Notes: generated by a model not told the origin, from the letters alone. A stretch of 9,062 nucleotides of DNA from an uncultured Bacteroidales bacterium (GCA_937949745.1 CALECM010000032.1:1-9062); one strand, 5' to 3'. Shown: positions 1 to 7,441, numbered from the stretch's first letter. Numbers and translations: made by a program.

Positions 1-11
1 GAAAAGAGTTT

Positions 12-575
12 ATGGAAAAAGAAATCAAAAAGTGCGTTGAATTATTGCTGGACGGGAAAGTGATACTTTATCCCACTGATACGGTTTGGGGAATCGGATG
101 TGACGCAACTAATGATCAGGCTATTGACAGGATTTATCAGATCAAGCAGCGCCAGGAAAGTAAGAGTATGCTGGTTTTGCTTGATAAAAGTGATAAACTG
201 CCTTTGTTTGTGGACAAAATACCGCTGATTGCCTGGGATTTGATTTTACATACCCACAGGCCTACCACTTTTATTTATCCGGCAGGCAAAAATCTTTCTC
301 CTAAAATTATCCATCCGGACGGCACAGTGGCAATACGTATCGTAAGGAATTCTTTTTGTAAAAAACTGATCAGCGCGTTCGGACGGCCTATTATTTCGAC
401 ATCGGCCAATATTTCCGGAGAAGATTCACCCCAGACTTTTTCTGATATTTCCCCTGAAATCAAAAAGCAAACAGATCACATGGTACCGGAAAAATATGCC
501 GATTCCACTGATTTTAAACCTTCCCGGCTGATTAAGTTTATTGATGATTATAATTTTGTCGTAATAAGAGAGTAA
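12..575 (+). CDS. tsaC: L-threonylcarbamoyladenylate synthase (TsaC/Sua5/YrdC family)
   Basis: This cytoplasmic enzyme is expected to make threonylcarbamoyl-AMP from threonine, bicarbonate and ATP, the first step of t6A37 modification of ANN-decoding tRNAs. The 187-residue product is a single YrdC domain without the C-terminal Sua5 extension. Visible family motifs are the N-terminal YPTDTVWGIGCDA (residues 20-32), the KQR that follows a YQIK stretch (45-47), a PTTFIYP strand (84-90), AIRIV (107-111) and STSANISG (129-136). The start at 12 gives the usual short helix before the YPTDT strand. The reading frame stays open to the window edge, but family length supports this start. Its TAA stop shares one base with the ATG of the next gene, so translational coupling with coaD is likely. 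Any promoter lies outside the window. Identification is firm; the symbol follows the YrdC-only architecture. Confidence 0.93.
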   Translation: MEKEIKKCVELLLDGKVILYPTDTVWGIGCDATNDQAIDRIYQIKQRQESKSMLVLLDKSDKLPLFVDKIPLIAWDLILHTHRPTTFIYPAGKNLSPKIIHPDGTVAIRIVRNSFCKKLISAFGRPIISTSANISGEDSPQTFSDISPEIKKQTDHMVPEKYADSTDFKPSRLIKFIDDYNFVVIRE

Positions 576-1030
576 TGATGAGAACAGCGGTTTTTCCGGG
601 ATCTTTCGATCCAATAACCAAGGGACATGAGGATATCGTGTTGCGGGCTTTGCCACTTTTTGAGAAGATCTATATTGCCGTCGGGATTAATAGCGGAAAA
701 ACCAACCTCTTTCCTCTGGAAACAAGACTTACCTGGATCAAAAACTGTTTTTCCCGGTACCCGGCCGTTGAGGTCATCTCCTATGAAGGGCTGACTGTCA
801 ATTTATGCCTGGAGTTAAATGCCCGTTATATAATCCGGGGTATACGAAATAGTGGTGATTTCCGTTATGAAAAAGATATCGCGTGTACCAACAGGCAACT
901 TGAACCGGGAATCGAAACAATTTTTCTGGCCTCTTCTCCCCAATTATCCCATATTAGTTCCTCTGTTATACGTGATCTGTATTTGAATTCCGGAAATTAT
1001 AAACAGTTCATGCCCGACCATATAGATTGA
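575..1030 (+). CDS. coaD: Phosphopantetheine adenylyltransferase (CoaD)
   Basis: CoaD transfers AMP from ATP to 4'-phosphopantetheine, giving dephospho-CoA, the penultimate step of coenzyme A synthesis in the cytoplasm. At 151 residues it has normal family length. The nucleotidyltransferase signature is complete: AVFPGSFDPITKGH at residues 5-18 with the TxGH motif at 15-18, the RGIRNSGDFRYE segment at 88-99, and the C-terminal ISSSVIR motif at 127-133 that contacts ATP phosphates. Two ATGs lie in tandem (575 and 578). The first overlaps the upstream stop by one base (TAATG), and the second gives the more family-like MRTAVFPG N-terminus; either is possible. A purine-rich AAGAGAG sits just upstream, but it is not a clear Shine-Dalgarno. 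The downstream gene begins within a few bases of the stop, consistent with one operon. Confidence 0.96.
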   Translation: MMRTAVFPGSFDPITKGHEDIVLRALPLFEKIYIAVGINSGKTNLFPLETRLTWIKNCFSRYPAVEVISYEGLTVNLCLELNARYIIRGIRNSGDFRYEKDIACTNRQLEPGIETIFLASSPQLSHISSSVIRDLYLNSGNYKQFMPDHID

Positions 1031-1032
1031 AA

Positions 1033-2505
1033 ATGCGCAAATACCTCCTTCATCATTTTCTCCCGTTACTTGTTGCTTGTATTTTATGGATGCCCGGCCT
1101 GGTGTCGGGACAGAAAATTACGCCGGTCACGATCCAGGGGAAAACCACTTTTAATGCAGGAGAAGAAGTGAGGCTTATCAGCTACAGTGATTTGGTTACG
1201 TTAATGCCGGTAACAGTCGCATCGGACAAAATCGGGAAAGACGGTTCTTTTAAATTATCTTTCAAAACCAATAAAATATTACCGGTCCAGTTGGAGGTCA
1301 GGACATCCAGGGCCGATTTTTATGTAGTACCCGGATGGTCTTACCGCTTTCAGGTCACGATGGATCCGCAATTATTCCAGTTGTTCGATCCCGGAGAATA
1401 CGGCGGTTTCTTGCAGGTCAGGACCGATATCAACGATACCCTGGACCTGAATTATAAAATTAACCGTTTTTCCGCATTCCTCGATCGGGCCCTCAGTATA
1501 TACGGACATGAGATTTTGTATTATCACGATTATTCCCGGTTTGATACTCTGATGAATCTGGTCAGGAGTAATTTTGAAGTTACCTATGATCCTTCCAATT
1601 TTTATCTTTCTCATATTTATTATACGGTGGGAAGTCTGGAATGGCTGATGTTACCGAAAAATACCGATAGTTTATACCGCCGTTATTTCGACAACGAGTA
1701 TATCCTGTATGATAATCCGGCCTATATGACGCTTTTCAGGGATTTTTATACCAATTATCTTTACCAGTCACGTTATGTTTCTAAGGCTGCCCTTAACCGT
1801 TATATCAACGAAGAGCCTGACTATAATTCCCTTTTTAATGAACTGGGGAAAGATCGTTTCTTGGTCAATGAACGGCTGCGTGAACTGGTGCTGATCATGA
1901 ATCTGGGAATATTTTACGACCATGAGGAATTCGATCGTAATCACGTATTTTCTTTACTGGAATATATAAGCCGGAATACGCATTTCCCCGAACATATAAC
2001 AATTGCGGAGAATACAATGCATAAGATAATTCGTTATAAATCCGGGAATAGTGTGCCTAAGCTGACACTTCAGGATGAAAAAGGATCATCTTTTAAATTG
2101 GACGGATTGAAAGGAAAATGGGTTTATCTTCATTTCTTTAATACAAAATGTACGGAGTGTATCCGGGATATGCTGATCATTAAGGAATTACAGGAAAAAT
2201 ATAAAGACGATATCACTTTCGTCAGCGTCTCGGTAGATCTCGAATTTAGCCAATTTCGTTCATTTATCAGGGAATATGAAAAGAATTTTGACTGGCCGAT
2301 CGTCCATTTTAACGAATCCTATGATTGGCTCAGGGATATGGGAATTGTATCCCTTCCCGATAACATCCTGATCGACCCTTCCGGTAATATATCCCAACGC
2401 TTTGCCCCGGACCCCAGCAGGAACCTCTCCCGTTTTCTTTTGCAGAAATTCCATAAAGAAGAAGAAAACAGCAATCCTTTATTCCATAACCGGTCGGGAA
2501 ATTAG
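1033..2505 (+). CDS. Exported TlpA-like thioredoxin-fold protein
   Basis: This is a probable periplasmic or envelope thiol-disulfide protein; the substrate is unknown. From the ATG at 1033 it has 490 residues. A TTG at 1027 in the same frame would add two residues and overlap the coaD stop; the ATG is preferred. Residues 1-26 look like a signal peptide (MRKY, hydrophobic core, VSG before Gln27). Residues 28-115 form a beta-rich region like the DUF4369 domains found ahead of TlpA modules in Bacteroidota. About 130-330 is a long, Tyr-rich, probably helical middle region. About 340-475 is the thioredoxin fold, with FFNTKCTECIRD giving the active-site CTEC at 373-376, and VSLPDN carrying the cis-Pro near 442. 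These are the only two cysteines after the signal peptide. A LVAC sequence at 13-16 could pass for a lipobox, but the hydrophobic residues after it argue against lipidation. The gene ends in a 4-bp tail-to-tail overlap with pcm. Confidence 0.85.
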   Translation: MRKYLLHHFLPLLVACILWMPGLVSGQKITPVTIQGKTTFNAGEEVRLISYSDLVTLMPVTVASDKIGKDGSFKLSFKTNKILPVQLEVRTSRADFYVVPGWSYRFQVTMDPQLFQLFDPGEYGGFLQVRTDINDTLDLNYKINRFSAFLDRALSIYGHEILYYHDYSRFDTLMNLVRSNFEVTYDPSNFYLSHIYYTVGSLEWLMLPKNTDSLYRRYFDNEYILYDNPAYMTLFRDFYTNYLYQSRYVSKAALNRYINEEPDYNSLFNELGKDRFLVNERLRELVLIMNLGIFYDHEEFDRNHVFSLLEYISRNTHFPEHITIAENTMHKIIRYKSGNSVPKLTLQDEKGSSFKLDGLKGKWVYLHFFNTKCTECIRDMLIIKELQEKYKDDITFVSVSVDLEFSQFRSFIREYEKNFDWPIVHFNESYDWLRDMGIVSLPDNILIDPSGNISQRFAPDPSRNLSRFLLQKFHKEEENSNPLFHNRSGN

Positions 2506-3158
2506 TGTCCGCCCTGACGGGTTTTTTCTTTCAGCATAGGTACAAATACAAAATCCCCGAATTCTTCTGTCTTAAATTCTTCCGGTCCCGTTCTGGTAAT
2601 ACGGATCATTTTCTGGCTGTTTTCTCCCACCGGAATCACCATCATACCTCCCGTTTTAAGCTGGTCCGTTAATTTCTCCGGGATTTCCGGTGCACCGCAG
2701 GTAACAATGATTTTGTCGAAAGGAGCCTCTTCGGGCCATCCCTGGAAACCATCCCCGTAACGTAATATAATACGGTAATCGATCTTATCAAGCAGGGTTT
2801 TGGTCAATTGGTGTAATTCAAGATGTCGTTCTATAGAATAAACCCGCGCACCCATGGCGCTGAGTATTGCAGCCTGGAAACCCGATCCGGTTCCGATCTC
2901 CAGTATTTTATCCCCTTTCTTAACTTCCAGCAATTGTGATTGGAAGGCCACGGTAAAAGGCTGGGAAATGGTCTGTTTATAATGTATGGGCAACGCAATA
3001 TCCTGGTATGCTTTATCCCATAAATAAGATTCCACAAAAAGATGTCGGTGTACCTTACGGAAAGCGTCCAATACTTGCTGGTCGGTAATTCCTTTTTGTC
3101 GTAAAAGGGAAATAAGGGCGTCTTTGGCCCCTAAAAGTATATAGGGTATTTCTTCCAT
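2502..3158 (-). CDS. pcm: Protein-L-isoaspartate O-methyltransferase
   Basis: Pcm uses S-adenosylmethionine to methylate isoaspartyl residues formed by spontaneous ageing of proteins, starting their repair to aspartate; it acts in the cytoplasm. The 218-residue product has family length and clear motifs: a TISQPFTVAFQSQLL segment (residues 63-77) that helps form the substrate site, the SAM-binding motif LEIGTGSGFQAA (about 85-96), the acidic IERH that follows the next strand, and the DKIIVTCGAPEIP segment near 148-160. The ATG at 3158 is followed by a normal N-terminus, with an AT-rich leader before it. Its stop overlaps the 3' end of the thioredoxin-like gene by four bases on the opposite strand, with no strong terminator between them. 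A promoter-like box lies 18 bp upstream of its start. Nothing is missing. Confidence 0.95.
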   Translation of the reverse strand: MEEIPYILLGAKDALISLLRQKGITDQQVLDAFRKVHRHLFVESYLWDKAYQDIALPIHYKQTISQPFTVAFQSQLLEVKKGDKILEIGTGSGFQAAILSAMGARVYSIERHLELHQLTKTLLDKIDYRIILRYGDGFQGWPEEAPFDKIIVTCGAPEIPEKLTDQLKTGGMMVIPVGENSQKMIRITRTGPEEFKTEEFGDFVFVPMLKEKTRQGGH

Positions 3159-3175
3159 TTTAATTTTTTAGTACG

Positions 3176-3183
3176 CAAAAATA
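3176..3183 (-). promoter_or_regulatory. Probable -7 box for pcm
   Basis: On the - strand this reads TATTTTTG, an exact match to the TAnnTTTG -7 element of the Bacteroidota primary sigma factor. It lies 18 bp before the pcm ATG, implying a leader of only about 10 nt. No good TTTG -33 element is found at the expected distance, so the call rests on the -7 box alone. A second identical - strand box at 3229-3236 would give a leader of roughly 60 nt and is an alternative. Confidence 0.35.
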
Positions 3184-3439
3184 TAAAACTATTATTTCGA
3201 ATTCGCAGAAATAGCATTCAACAGGCAACAAAAATATAATATTGGAGTCAATATGGTGTATAAAGTTCAAATTATCTAAAAATGAACAAAATATGACTAT
3301 TTATTCTATTTATATCAATTCAGTATTCTCTCATAAATGTCATGATTTAAGTATTTTATACTTATTGAAGAATATTTTTTTGATGTTTTTTTTTGAATGG
3401 AATAAAAATGGATTTATCGATATTATTTTTAAAAAAATA

Positions 3440-3469
3440 ATTGATATTGTCCGAAAAAGCATATTTTTG
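3440..3469 (+). promoter_or_regulatory. Probable promoter of the T9SS cargo gene
   Basis: The -7 box TATTTTTG (3462-3469) matches TAnnTTTG exactly. ATTG at 3440-3443, 18 bp upstream, is a three-of-four match to the TTTG -33 element, close to the usual 19-21 bp spacing. A start site near 3475 would leave a leader of about 30 nt before the ATG at 3507. A near-perfect A/T palindrome (TTATTTTT...AAAAATAA, 3423-3440) lies immediately upstream and could act like an UP element. This is the best-supported promoter in the window. Confidence 0.5.
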
Positions 3470-3506
3470 CCAATAATAATAGGAAAAAGGATTTAATTAT
3501 TTTACC

Positions 3507-5723
3507 ATGAAGAACAGTATCTTTTATTATCCTGTCTTAGTTTTATTTTTTATCATCATTCATTTTCCGGGGTTTTCCCAGGTGATCATGTCGGATGGCA
3601 TCACGCATTGCGGATGTGGTTTCACTTATCTGGATCCCGGTGGAACGGGGGACTATGATAACAATCTGCAAATGACCCAGGTTCTGTGCTCCAATGGCAC
3701 TGAAAGGCTTTTTGTGGTTTTTGAAGAGTTTTCCCTGGGAGTGGGTGACTTTTTATATGTTTACAACGGTATGATGCCCAATGCCGCTAATCTGATCGGT
3801 GTATTTTTCGGGGATAATATTCCCGATGCGATTTTATCTACCGGAAATTACCTTACTTTTAAATTTGCATCTAATCACAGTCATCCAGGAGCGGGATGGA
3901 AAGCTAACATCGATTGTGTGGACTGTACTCCCAAATCAACGGTATACGGATCTCCCTGTTCGTCGGGGACTGCTGCCGAGCCTTTTTGTACGGGAGATAA
4001 TCCATACGCAGAAGTAAGCTATCCCTCAGGTTACGGCGATAATTCAGCACAAAGTTCCCAGGGTGCCGTGCAATTCTTTAATGGTTTGACCAGTGTGGGC
4101 TGTCTGGGCTCTTTCCCGAATCCTGCATGGTATTTTATGAAAGTGGCTACGGATGGAACATTGGATTTTTATATTGAACAACGTGATGGTGGAGGTAATG
4201 AACTGGATGTGGATTTCGCATGTTGGGGCCCGTTCCATGCGGGTAACCAGAACGATTTTATGGAACTTCTTTGCTGCGGTTATTATGAATTATCCAGTGC
4301 CTCACCCGGCGCCGGATCTAATATGGTGGATTGCAGTTATAGTTCCGCAGGGGTCGAACAATGCGTCATATCCAATGCCCGCCAGGGAGAATGGTATCTG
4401 TTGCTCCTGACTAATTACAGAGCCCTGCCCGGTAATATATCCTTTAACCTCCAGCCTTCTTCCACGGCTGAAACCGATTGCTCCATTACATCTCCGTTTA
4501 CTGCCGCTCCGGTTTGTGAAAATGATGATCTTTTTGTCGTGATCCAGAATCAAAGTCCTCCACCGAATGTTGAATATGAGTTAACGGCACCTAACGGTCA
4601 ACAATTCAGGACTTCAAATCCAACTATTACCATACCCAATGTTTCCATTGATTATGACGGATTATATACGCTGGTCATCTATAGTAACGGTGTTCCAGGG
4701 CCTCCTTCATCAAATGTATTGACCGTGCGTCCGAGACCTCAGATCGTTTTTGATAATCCCGCCATTTGTTTCGGACAGGAAGTCACTTTGTCCGCGGTTG
4801 ATATTAATGAAGACGGTGACGAAACCTATTATGTCTGGTATATCGATACCATGACCGTCTATGAGTCTACCGTGACCTTTACTCCCACATCGGAAGTTCA
4901 ATGTAAAATATACGCGACTTCCATTTATGGTTGTGACGCCTGGGATTCTACCCGGATTTCTTTTAACATTGGCCCGGATGTGTATATCAATCCCGAAGAT
5001 GTTTGTGTAGGTTCCACGCTTTACGCATATCCTGATGGCAACGGATTTTCTTATCTCTGGAGTAATGGTGCCACAACCCAGTCTATTACGCCGATCGTAA
5101 GTACTACTACGGATTTTTATGTAACGGTTTCGGATGAGTTCGGCTGTTTTGATTCCGCCCAAGCTACCGTACATATAAATCCTATCGCGCAATTTACATC
5201 AGATAATTCGCTCGTATATCTGGAGGAAGGGATGGCTCCCGTTAGTTTTCTCGATCAGTCCGTCAATGCGGTTGAATGGATCTGGGATTTCGGCGACCGC
5301 TATTCGTCCGATAACCGCGCTCTGGTCCAGCATCCTTCCCATATTTATACGCAACCATCCCGCTACAGGATCCAGTTGATCGTAAGATCCGATTTCGGAT
5401 GTGCGGATTCTACATACAGGTATGTTGAAGTAGAAGCTCCTTACGGTTTTTATATTCCGAATGCTTTTACCCCTAACGGGGACGGGGTCAATGATGAATT
5501 TGGCATTATGGGACAAGGCATTTCCCAGAATGATTTTTCGATGCAGATATTTGACCGTTACGGCCAGATCGTTTTCTCTACCAATACTCCCGGAGCCACC
5601 TGGGACGGGAAAGACCGCAACGGGAAAGTATGCCAGATGGATGTCTATATTTGTATTGTGAGATTAAAAACCATGCAGGGCACGGATAAAGAATATATAC
5701 AGAAGGTCACGCTTATCCGGTAA
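3507..5723 (+). CDS. T9SS type B cargo: CUB, Ig-like and PKD modules with CHU_C sorting domain
   Basis: This 738-residue protein is predicted to cross the inner membrane by Sec and the outer membrane by type IX secretion, ending on the surface or in the medium. Visible architecture: signal peptide 1-24 (FPGFSQ end); CUB-like domain about 33-137, with GDFLYVYNG and the closing GAGWKANIDC; an unnamed beta-rich module about 148-326, with PNPAWYFMKV, DVDFACWGPF and GEWYLLLLTNY; Ig-like modules about 327-408 and 411-558, with SYLWSNGATTQSI; a PKD domain about 560-643 around WIWDFGD; and a C-terminal CHU_C domain about 646-738, with YIPNAFTPNGDGVNDEF, IFDRYGQIVF, TWDGKDRNGK and the final VTLIR. It holds 23 cysteines, including a CC pair at 256-257, suggesting disulfide stabilisation. 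No catalytic domain was recognised, so adhesion or matrix binding is the likeliest role, by inference. The machinery genes (Por/Gld) are not in this window. A strong terminator follows the stop. Confidence 0.88.
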   Translation: MKNSIFYYPVLVLFFIIIHFPGFSQVIMSDGITHCGCGFTYLDPGGTGDYDNNLQMTQVLCSNGTERLFVVFEEFSLGVGDFLYVYNGMMPNAANLIGVFFGDNIPDAILSTGNYLTFKFASNHSHPGAGWKANIDCVDCTPKSTVYGSPCSSGTAAEPFCTGDNPYAEVSYPSGYGDNSAQSSQGAVQFFNGLTSVGCLGSFPNPAWYFMKVATDGTLDFYIEQRDGGGNELDVDFACWGPFHAGNQNDFMELLCCGYYELSSASPGAGSNMVDCSYSSAGVEQCVISNARQGEWYLLLLTNYRALPGNISFNLQPSSTAETDCSITSPFTAAPVCENDDLFVVIQNQSPPPNVEYELTAPNGQQFRTSNPTITIPNVSIDYDGLYTLVIYSNGVPGPPSSNVLTVRPRPQIVFDNPAICFGQEVTLSAVDINEDGDETYYVWYIDTMTVYESTVTFTPTSEVQCKIYATSIYGCDAWDSTRISFNIGPDVYINPEDVCVGSTLYAYPDGNGFSYLWSNGATTQSITPIVSTTTDFYVTVSDEFGCFDSAQATVHINPIAQFTSDNSLVYLEEGMAPVSFLDQSVNAVEWIWDFGDRYSSDNRALVQHPSHIYTQPSRYRIQLIVRSDFGCADSTYRYVEVEAPYGFYIPNAFTPNGDGVNDEFGIMGQGISQNDFSMQIFDRYGQIVFSTNTPGATWDGKDRNGKVCQMDVYICIVRLKTMQGTDKEYIQKVTLIR

Positions 5724-5728
5724 TATGT

Positions 5729-5772
5729 TCCATAAAAAAACGGAACCTTTACGGGTTCCGTTTTTTTATGGA
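5729..5772. terminator. Bidirectional intrinsic terminator
   Basis: A perfect 19-bp inverted repeat (5729-5747 pairs with 5754-5772) surrounds a 6-nt loop, TTTACG. The core is CGGAACC/GGTTCCG, flanked by seven A's on the left arm and seven T's on the right arm, so either strand gives a GC hairpin followed by a U tract. It begins 6 bp after the stop of the T9SS cargo gene and ends 13 bp from the stop of the convergent M49 gene, so it should end both transcripts. Confidence 0.92.
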
Positions 5773-5785
5773 TAAACGAAAGATA

Positions 5786-7441
5786 TTATTGGAGGCCTAA
5801 AACATCCAATCCCTGATGAAAGCGGATGTCCCTCGGAATACCGGAATTGTTGATTTTATCAAGATCTTCCTGTAATTTGGTTCCGATTCCACCATATTCA
5901 TCCCTGAATCTGATCGCAAATTCGAGATCGCCTTCACCCTGTGTTTTAAGGATAAGCGCACCCCAGCTATTCATGGATTCTTTGGCTTTTTCATAATCGA
6001 TATGGTAAGTGCCGTCCTCATTCCGGCTGAACGCGCCTTCTTTTTCCATATAATTATAACACATCATATTGGCTTTTCCATGTGAGCTGGCAGCGCCGAA
6101 TCTTACGGAACGTAAAATGCCGGCGATGTAAGTAGTGATGGCGTCTTCAACCGTAATATTGGTAATTTCGCCCATTTCAATCAGTTTACAGGTCAGGAAG
6201 AGACCGAGGATATCGGCTTTTGCTTCTTCCCAGGAGGTTTTTTCAGTTCCCATCGCTTCGTCCACACTTCCTTTTCCATTGATGGTTTGTTTGATCCCGA
6301 GTCCGTGGGCTACTTCATGGAAAGTAACATTCCAGAAAAAAGCGTCGAATTTGAGATGATCCCTTTCTGAAGGCTCTATGATGAGGTTTCCGATAGGTAA
6401 AAGTATTTTATCGAATTTTGCCTGCATCGAATTTCTTAACTGAAGTCTGCGCGCTCCTTTTGCAGCCTGTACACGATCGTCGTTAGGAAGATTGATCGCG
6501 ATGGTTTTGCTGCCCGAGTTACAGTCACCTGCGTAATAAACGGCATCATAAACATTAAGATCGGAAGAAGTGCCGGGAACAAAAGTTTTGTATTTGGCTT
6601 CACCCGGAAGCTCTTTTTGCAGTGCCGGCAGAAGGGCCACGAATTTGGCGAGGTCATTACTCCTGTTTACATCTTTAATCAGGATGAAGGCTTCGTATGA
6701 AGCTTTGGCTTCGTTAAGTTTGTCATCATAATTCTCGATAGGTCCGACTACAAAATCGATCTTGCTGTCTTTCATATCCATCCAAGCCATATCGCTCGCG
6801 AAATAATCATCTGTCTGGAAAGCTTTTTTACGCTCCGTCAGATAATTTTTTAATCCTTTATCCTCAGCGAGGGCGATGGCCTGATCCAAAAGTTCGCATA
6901 CCCGTGTGATTTCTTCCTTATATTCGTCGCGATACCATAAGGTACGAAGAGAACCGTCTTCATTTCTTCTCAATACGGTATATAAACTTCCTTTATTGGG
7001 ATCCTGGTAAGCTTCGTATTCCGCTTTCGTGATATCGGTAGGATAATATTGGCATCCCAGCGGCTTTTCACCATAACCCGCGATAAAAGGTTTATTGTCA
7101 TTCAATCTTTCCCAGGGACCGTAATTGATCATGACGAAGTCTTTGCTCCACTGATCCTGAATAGTATCGAGGATGGTTTTATCTCCGAAGGTCTGTTTCC
7201 AGAAAAGATGATCCATGATCTCGCCTATTTGTACGAAAATAGGAATCAGTTTTTTATCATTTTCACTGAGTTGTTGGATAAGGTCCGATTTAAGGTCCAC
7301 AACTGCGAATTCTTCTACTTTTTTTTGCATTTCGCTCACTGTTTCACCTGACGATACAGGCTCTGTTTTAGATTTGCATCCCGATATGGCCACAGCGAGG
7401 CATATCAGTGATACCATAAGGGTAAGGGTGGTTTTTTTCAT
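5786..7441 (-). CDS. M49-like zinc metallopeptidase lipoprotein (DPP III / Nudix hydrolase 3-like)
   Basis: This is a probable zinc exopeptidase of family M49, which removes dipeptides from the N-terminus of short peptides. Residues 1-22 form a lipoprotein signal peptide with the lipobox AISGC, so Cys22 is the predicted lipidated residue and the enzyme sits at the cell envelope. Family signs are NYGPWERL (106-113), KPLGCQYYP (126-134), AINLPNDD (315-322), the zinc motif HEVAH (375-379) and EEAKAD (405-410). By family analogy the ligands would be His375, His379 and Glu406. The classic M49 motif is HEXXGH; this protein has the shorter HEXXH form, as reported for the plant Nudix hydrolase 3 peptidase domain and Caldithrix abyssi DPP III. 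At 551 residues it is also shorter than the animal and Bacteroides enzymes. There is no Nudix box. Some homologues carry unrelated names such as dihydrofolate reductase. It follows a small lipoprotein gene by 44 bp with no promoter box between. Confidence 0.85.
   Translation of the reverse strand: MKKTTLTLMVSLICLAVAISGCKSKTEPVSSGETVSEMQKKVEEFAVVDLKSDLIQQLSENDKKLIPIFVQIGEIMDHLFWKQTFGDKTILDTIQDQWSKDFVMINYGPWERLNDNKPFIAGYGEKPLGCQYYPTDITKAEYEAYQDPNKGSLYTVLRRNEDGSLRTLWYRDEYKEEITRVCELLDQAIALAEDKGLKNYLTERKKAFQTDDYFASDMAWMDMKDSKIDFVVGPIENYDDKLNEAKASYEAFILIKDVNRSNDLAKFVALLPALQKELPGEAKYKTFVPGTSSDLNVYDAVYYAGDCNSGSKTIAINLPNDDRVQAAKGARRLQLRNSMQAKFDKILLPIGNLIIEPSERDHLKFDAFFWNVTFHEVAHGLGIKQTINGKGSVDEAMGTEKTSWEEAKADILGLFLTCKLIEMGEITNITVEDAITTYIAGILRSVRFGAASSHGKANMMCYNYMEKEGAFSRNEDGTYHIDYEKAKESMNSWGALILKTQGEGDLEFAIRFRDEYGGIGTKLQEDLDKINNSGIPRDIRFHQGLDVLGLQ

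Larger units (their letters stand above)
3159..3506. other. AT-rich divergent intergenic region
   Basis: This 348-bp spacer separates the divergent starts of pcm (left) and the T9SS cargo gene (right). It is much richer in A and T than the flanking genes and holds long T runs (7 and 9 T's near 3374-3394) and a T5A7 tract at 3426-3437. Promoter-like TATTTTTG boxes occur on the - strand (3176-3183 and 3229-3236) and on the + strand (3462-3469). A small hairpin, TAAGTAT-TTT-ATACTTA, lies at 3348-3364. An 84-codon + strand open frame (3242-3496) crosses the right-hand promoter and looks non-coding: it is Ile/Phe/Lys-rich with no recognisable motif. No tRNA, riboswitch or repeat array was recognised. 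Confidence 0.7.

Noticed and set aside
1072..1083. LVAC as a lipobox in the thioredoxin-like protein
   Set aside because: The residues after the cysteine are hydrophobic and continue the signal core, and a normal VSG-type cleavage site follows; lipidation is unlikely.
2511..2527. Possible small terminator after the thioredoxin-like gene (CCC-TGAC-GGG then six T's)
   Set aside because: The stem is only three base pairs and the bases are coding for the pcm C-terminus, so it is too weak to call.
3348..3364. Hairpin TAAGTAT-TTT-ATACTTA in the spacer, considered as a terminator or small RNA
   Set aside because: The 7-bp stem is AT-rich with a single G-C pair and is expected by chance in such sequence; no transcript evidence supports it.
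3242..3496. 84-codon open frame on the + strand before the T9SS cargo gene
   Set aside because: It lies in very AT-rich sequence, is dominated by Ile, Phe, Lys and Asn, runs through the likely promoter at 3440-3469 and shows no motif; a chance frame is more likely.
4710..5192. 160-codon - strand frame inside the T9SS cargo gene
   Set aside because: It is antisense to clear Ig-like coding sequence and its translation has no recognisable features; it is a shadow of the real gene.
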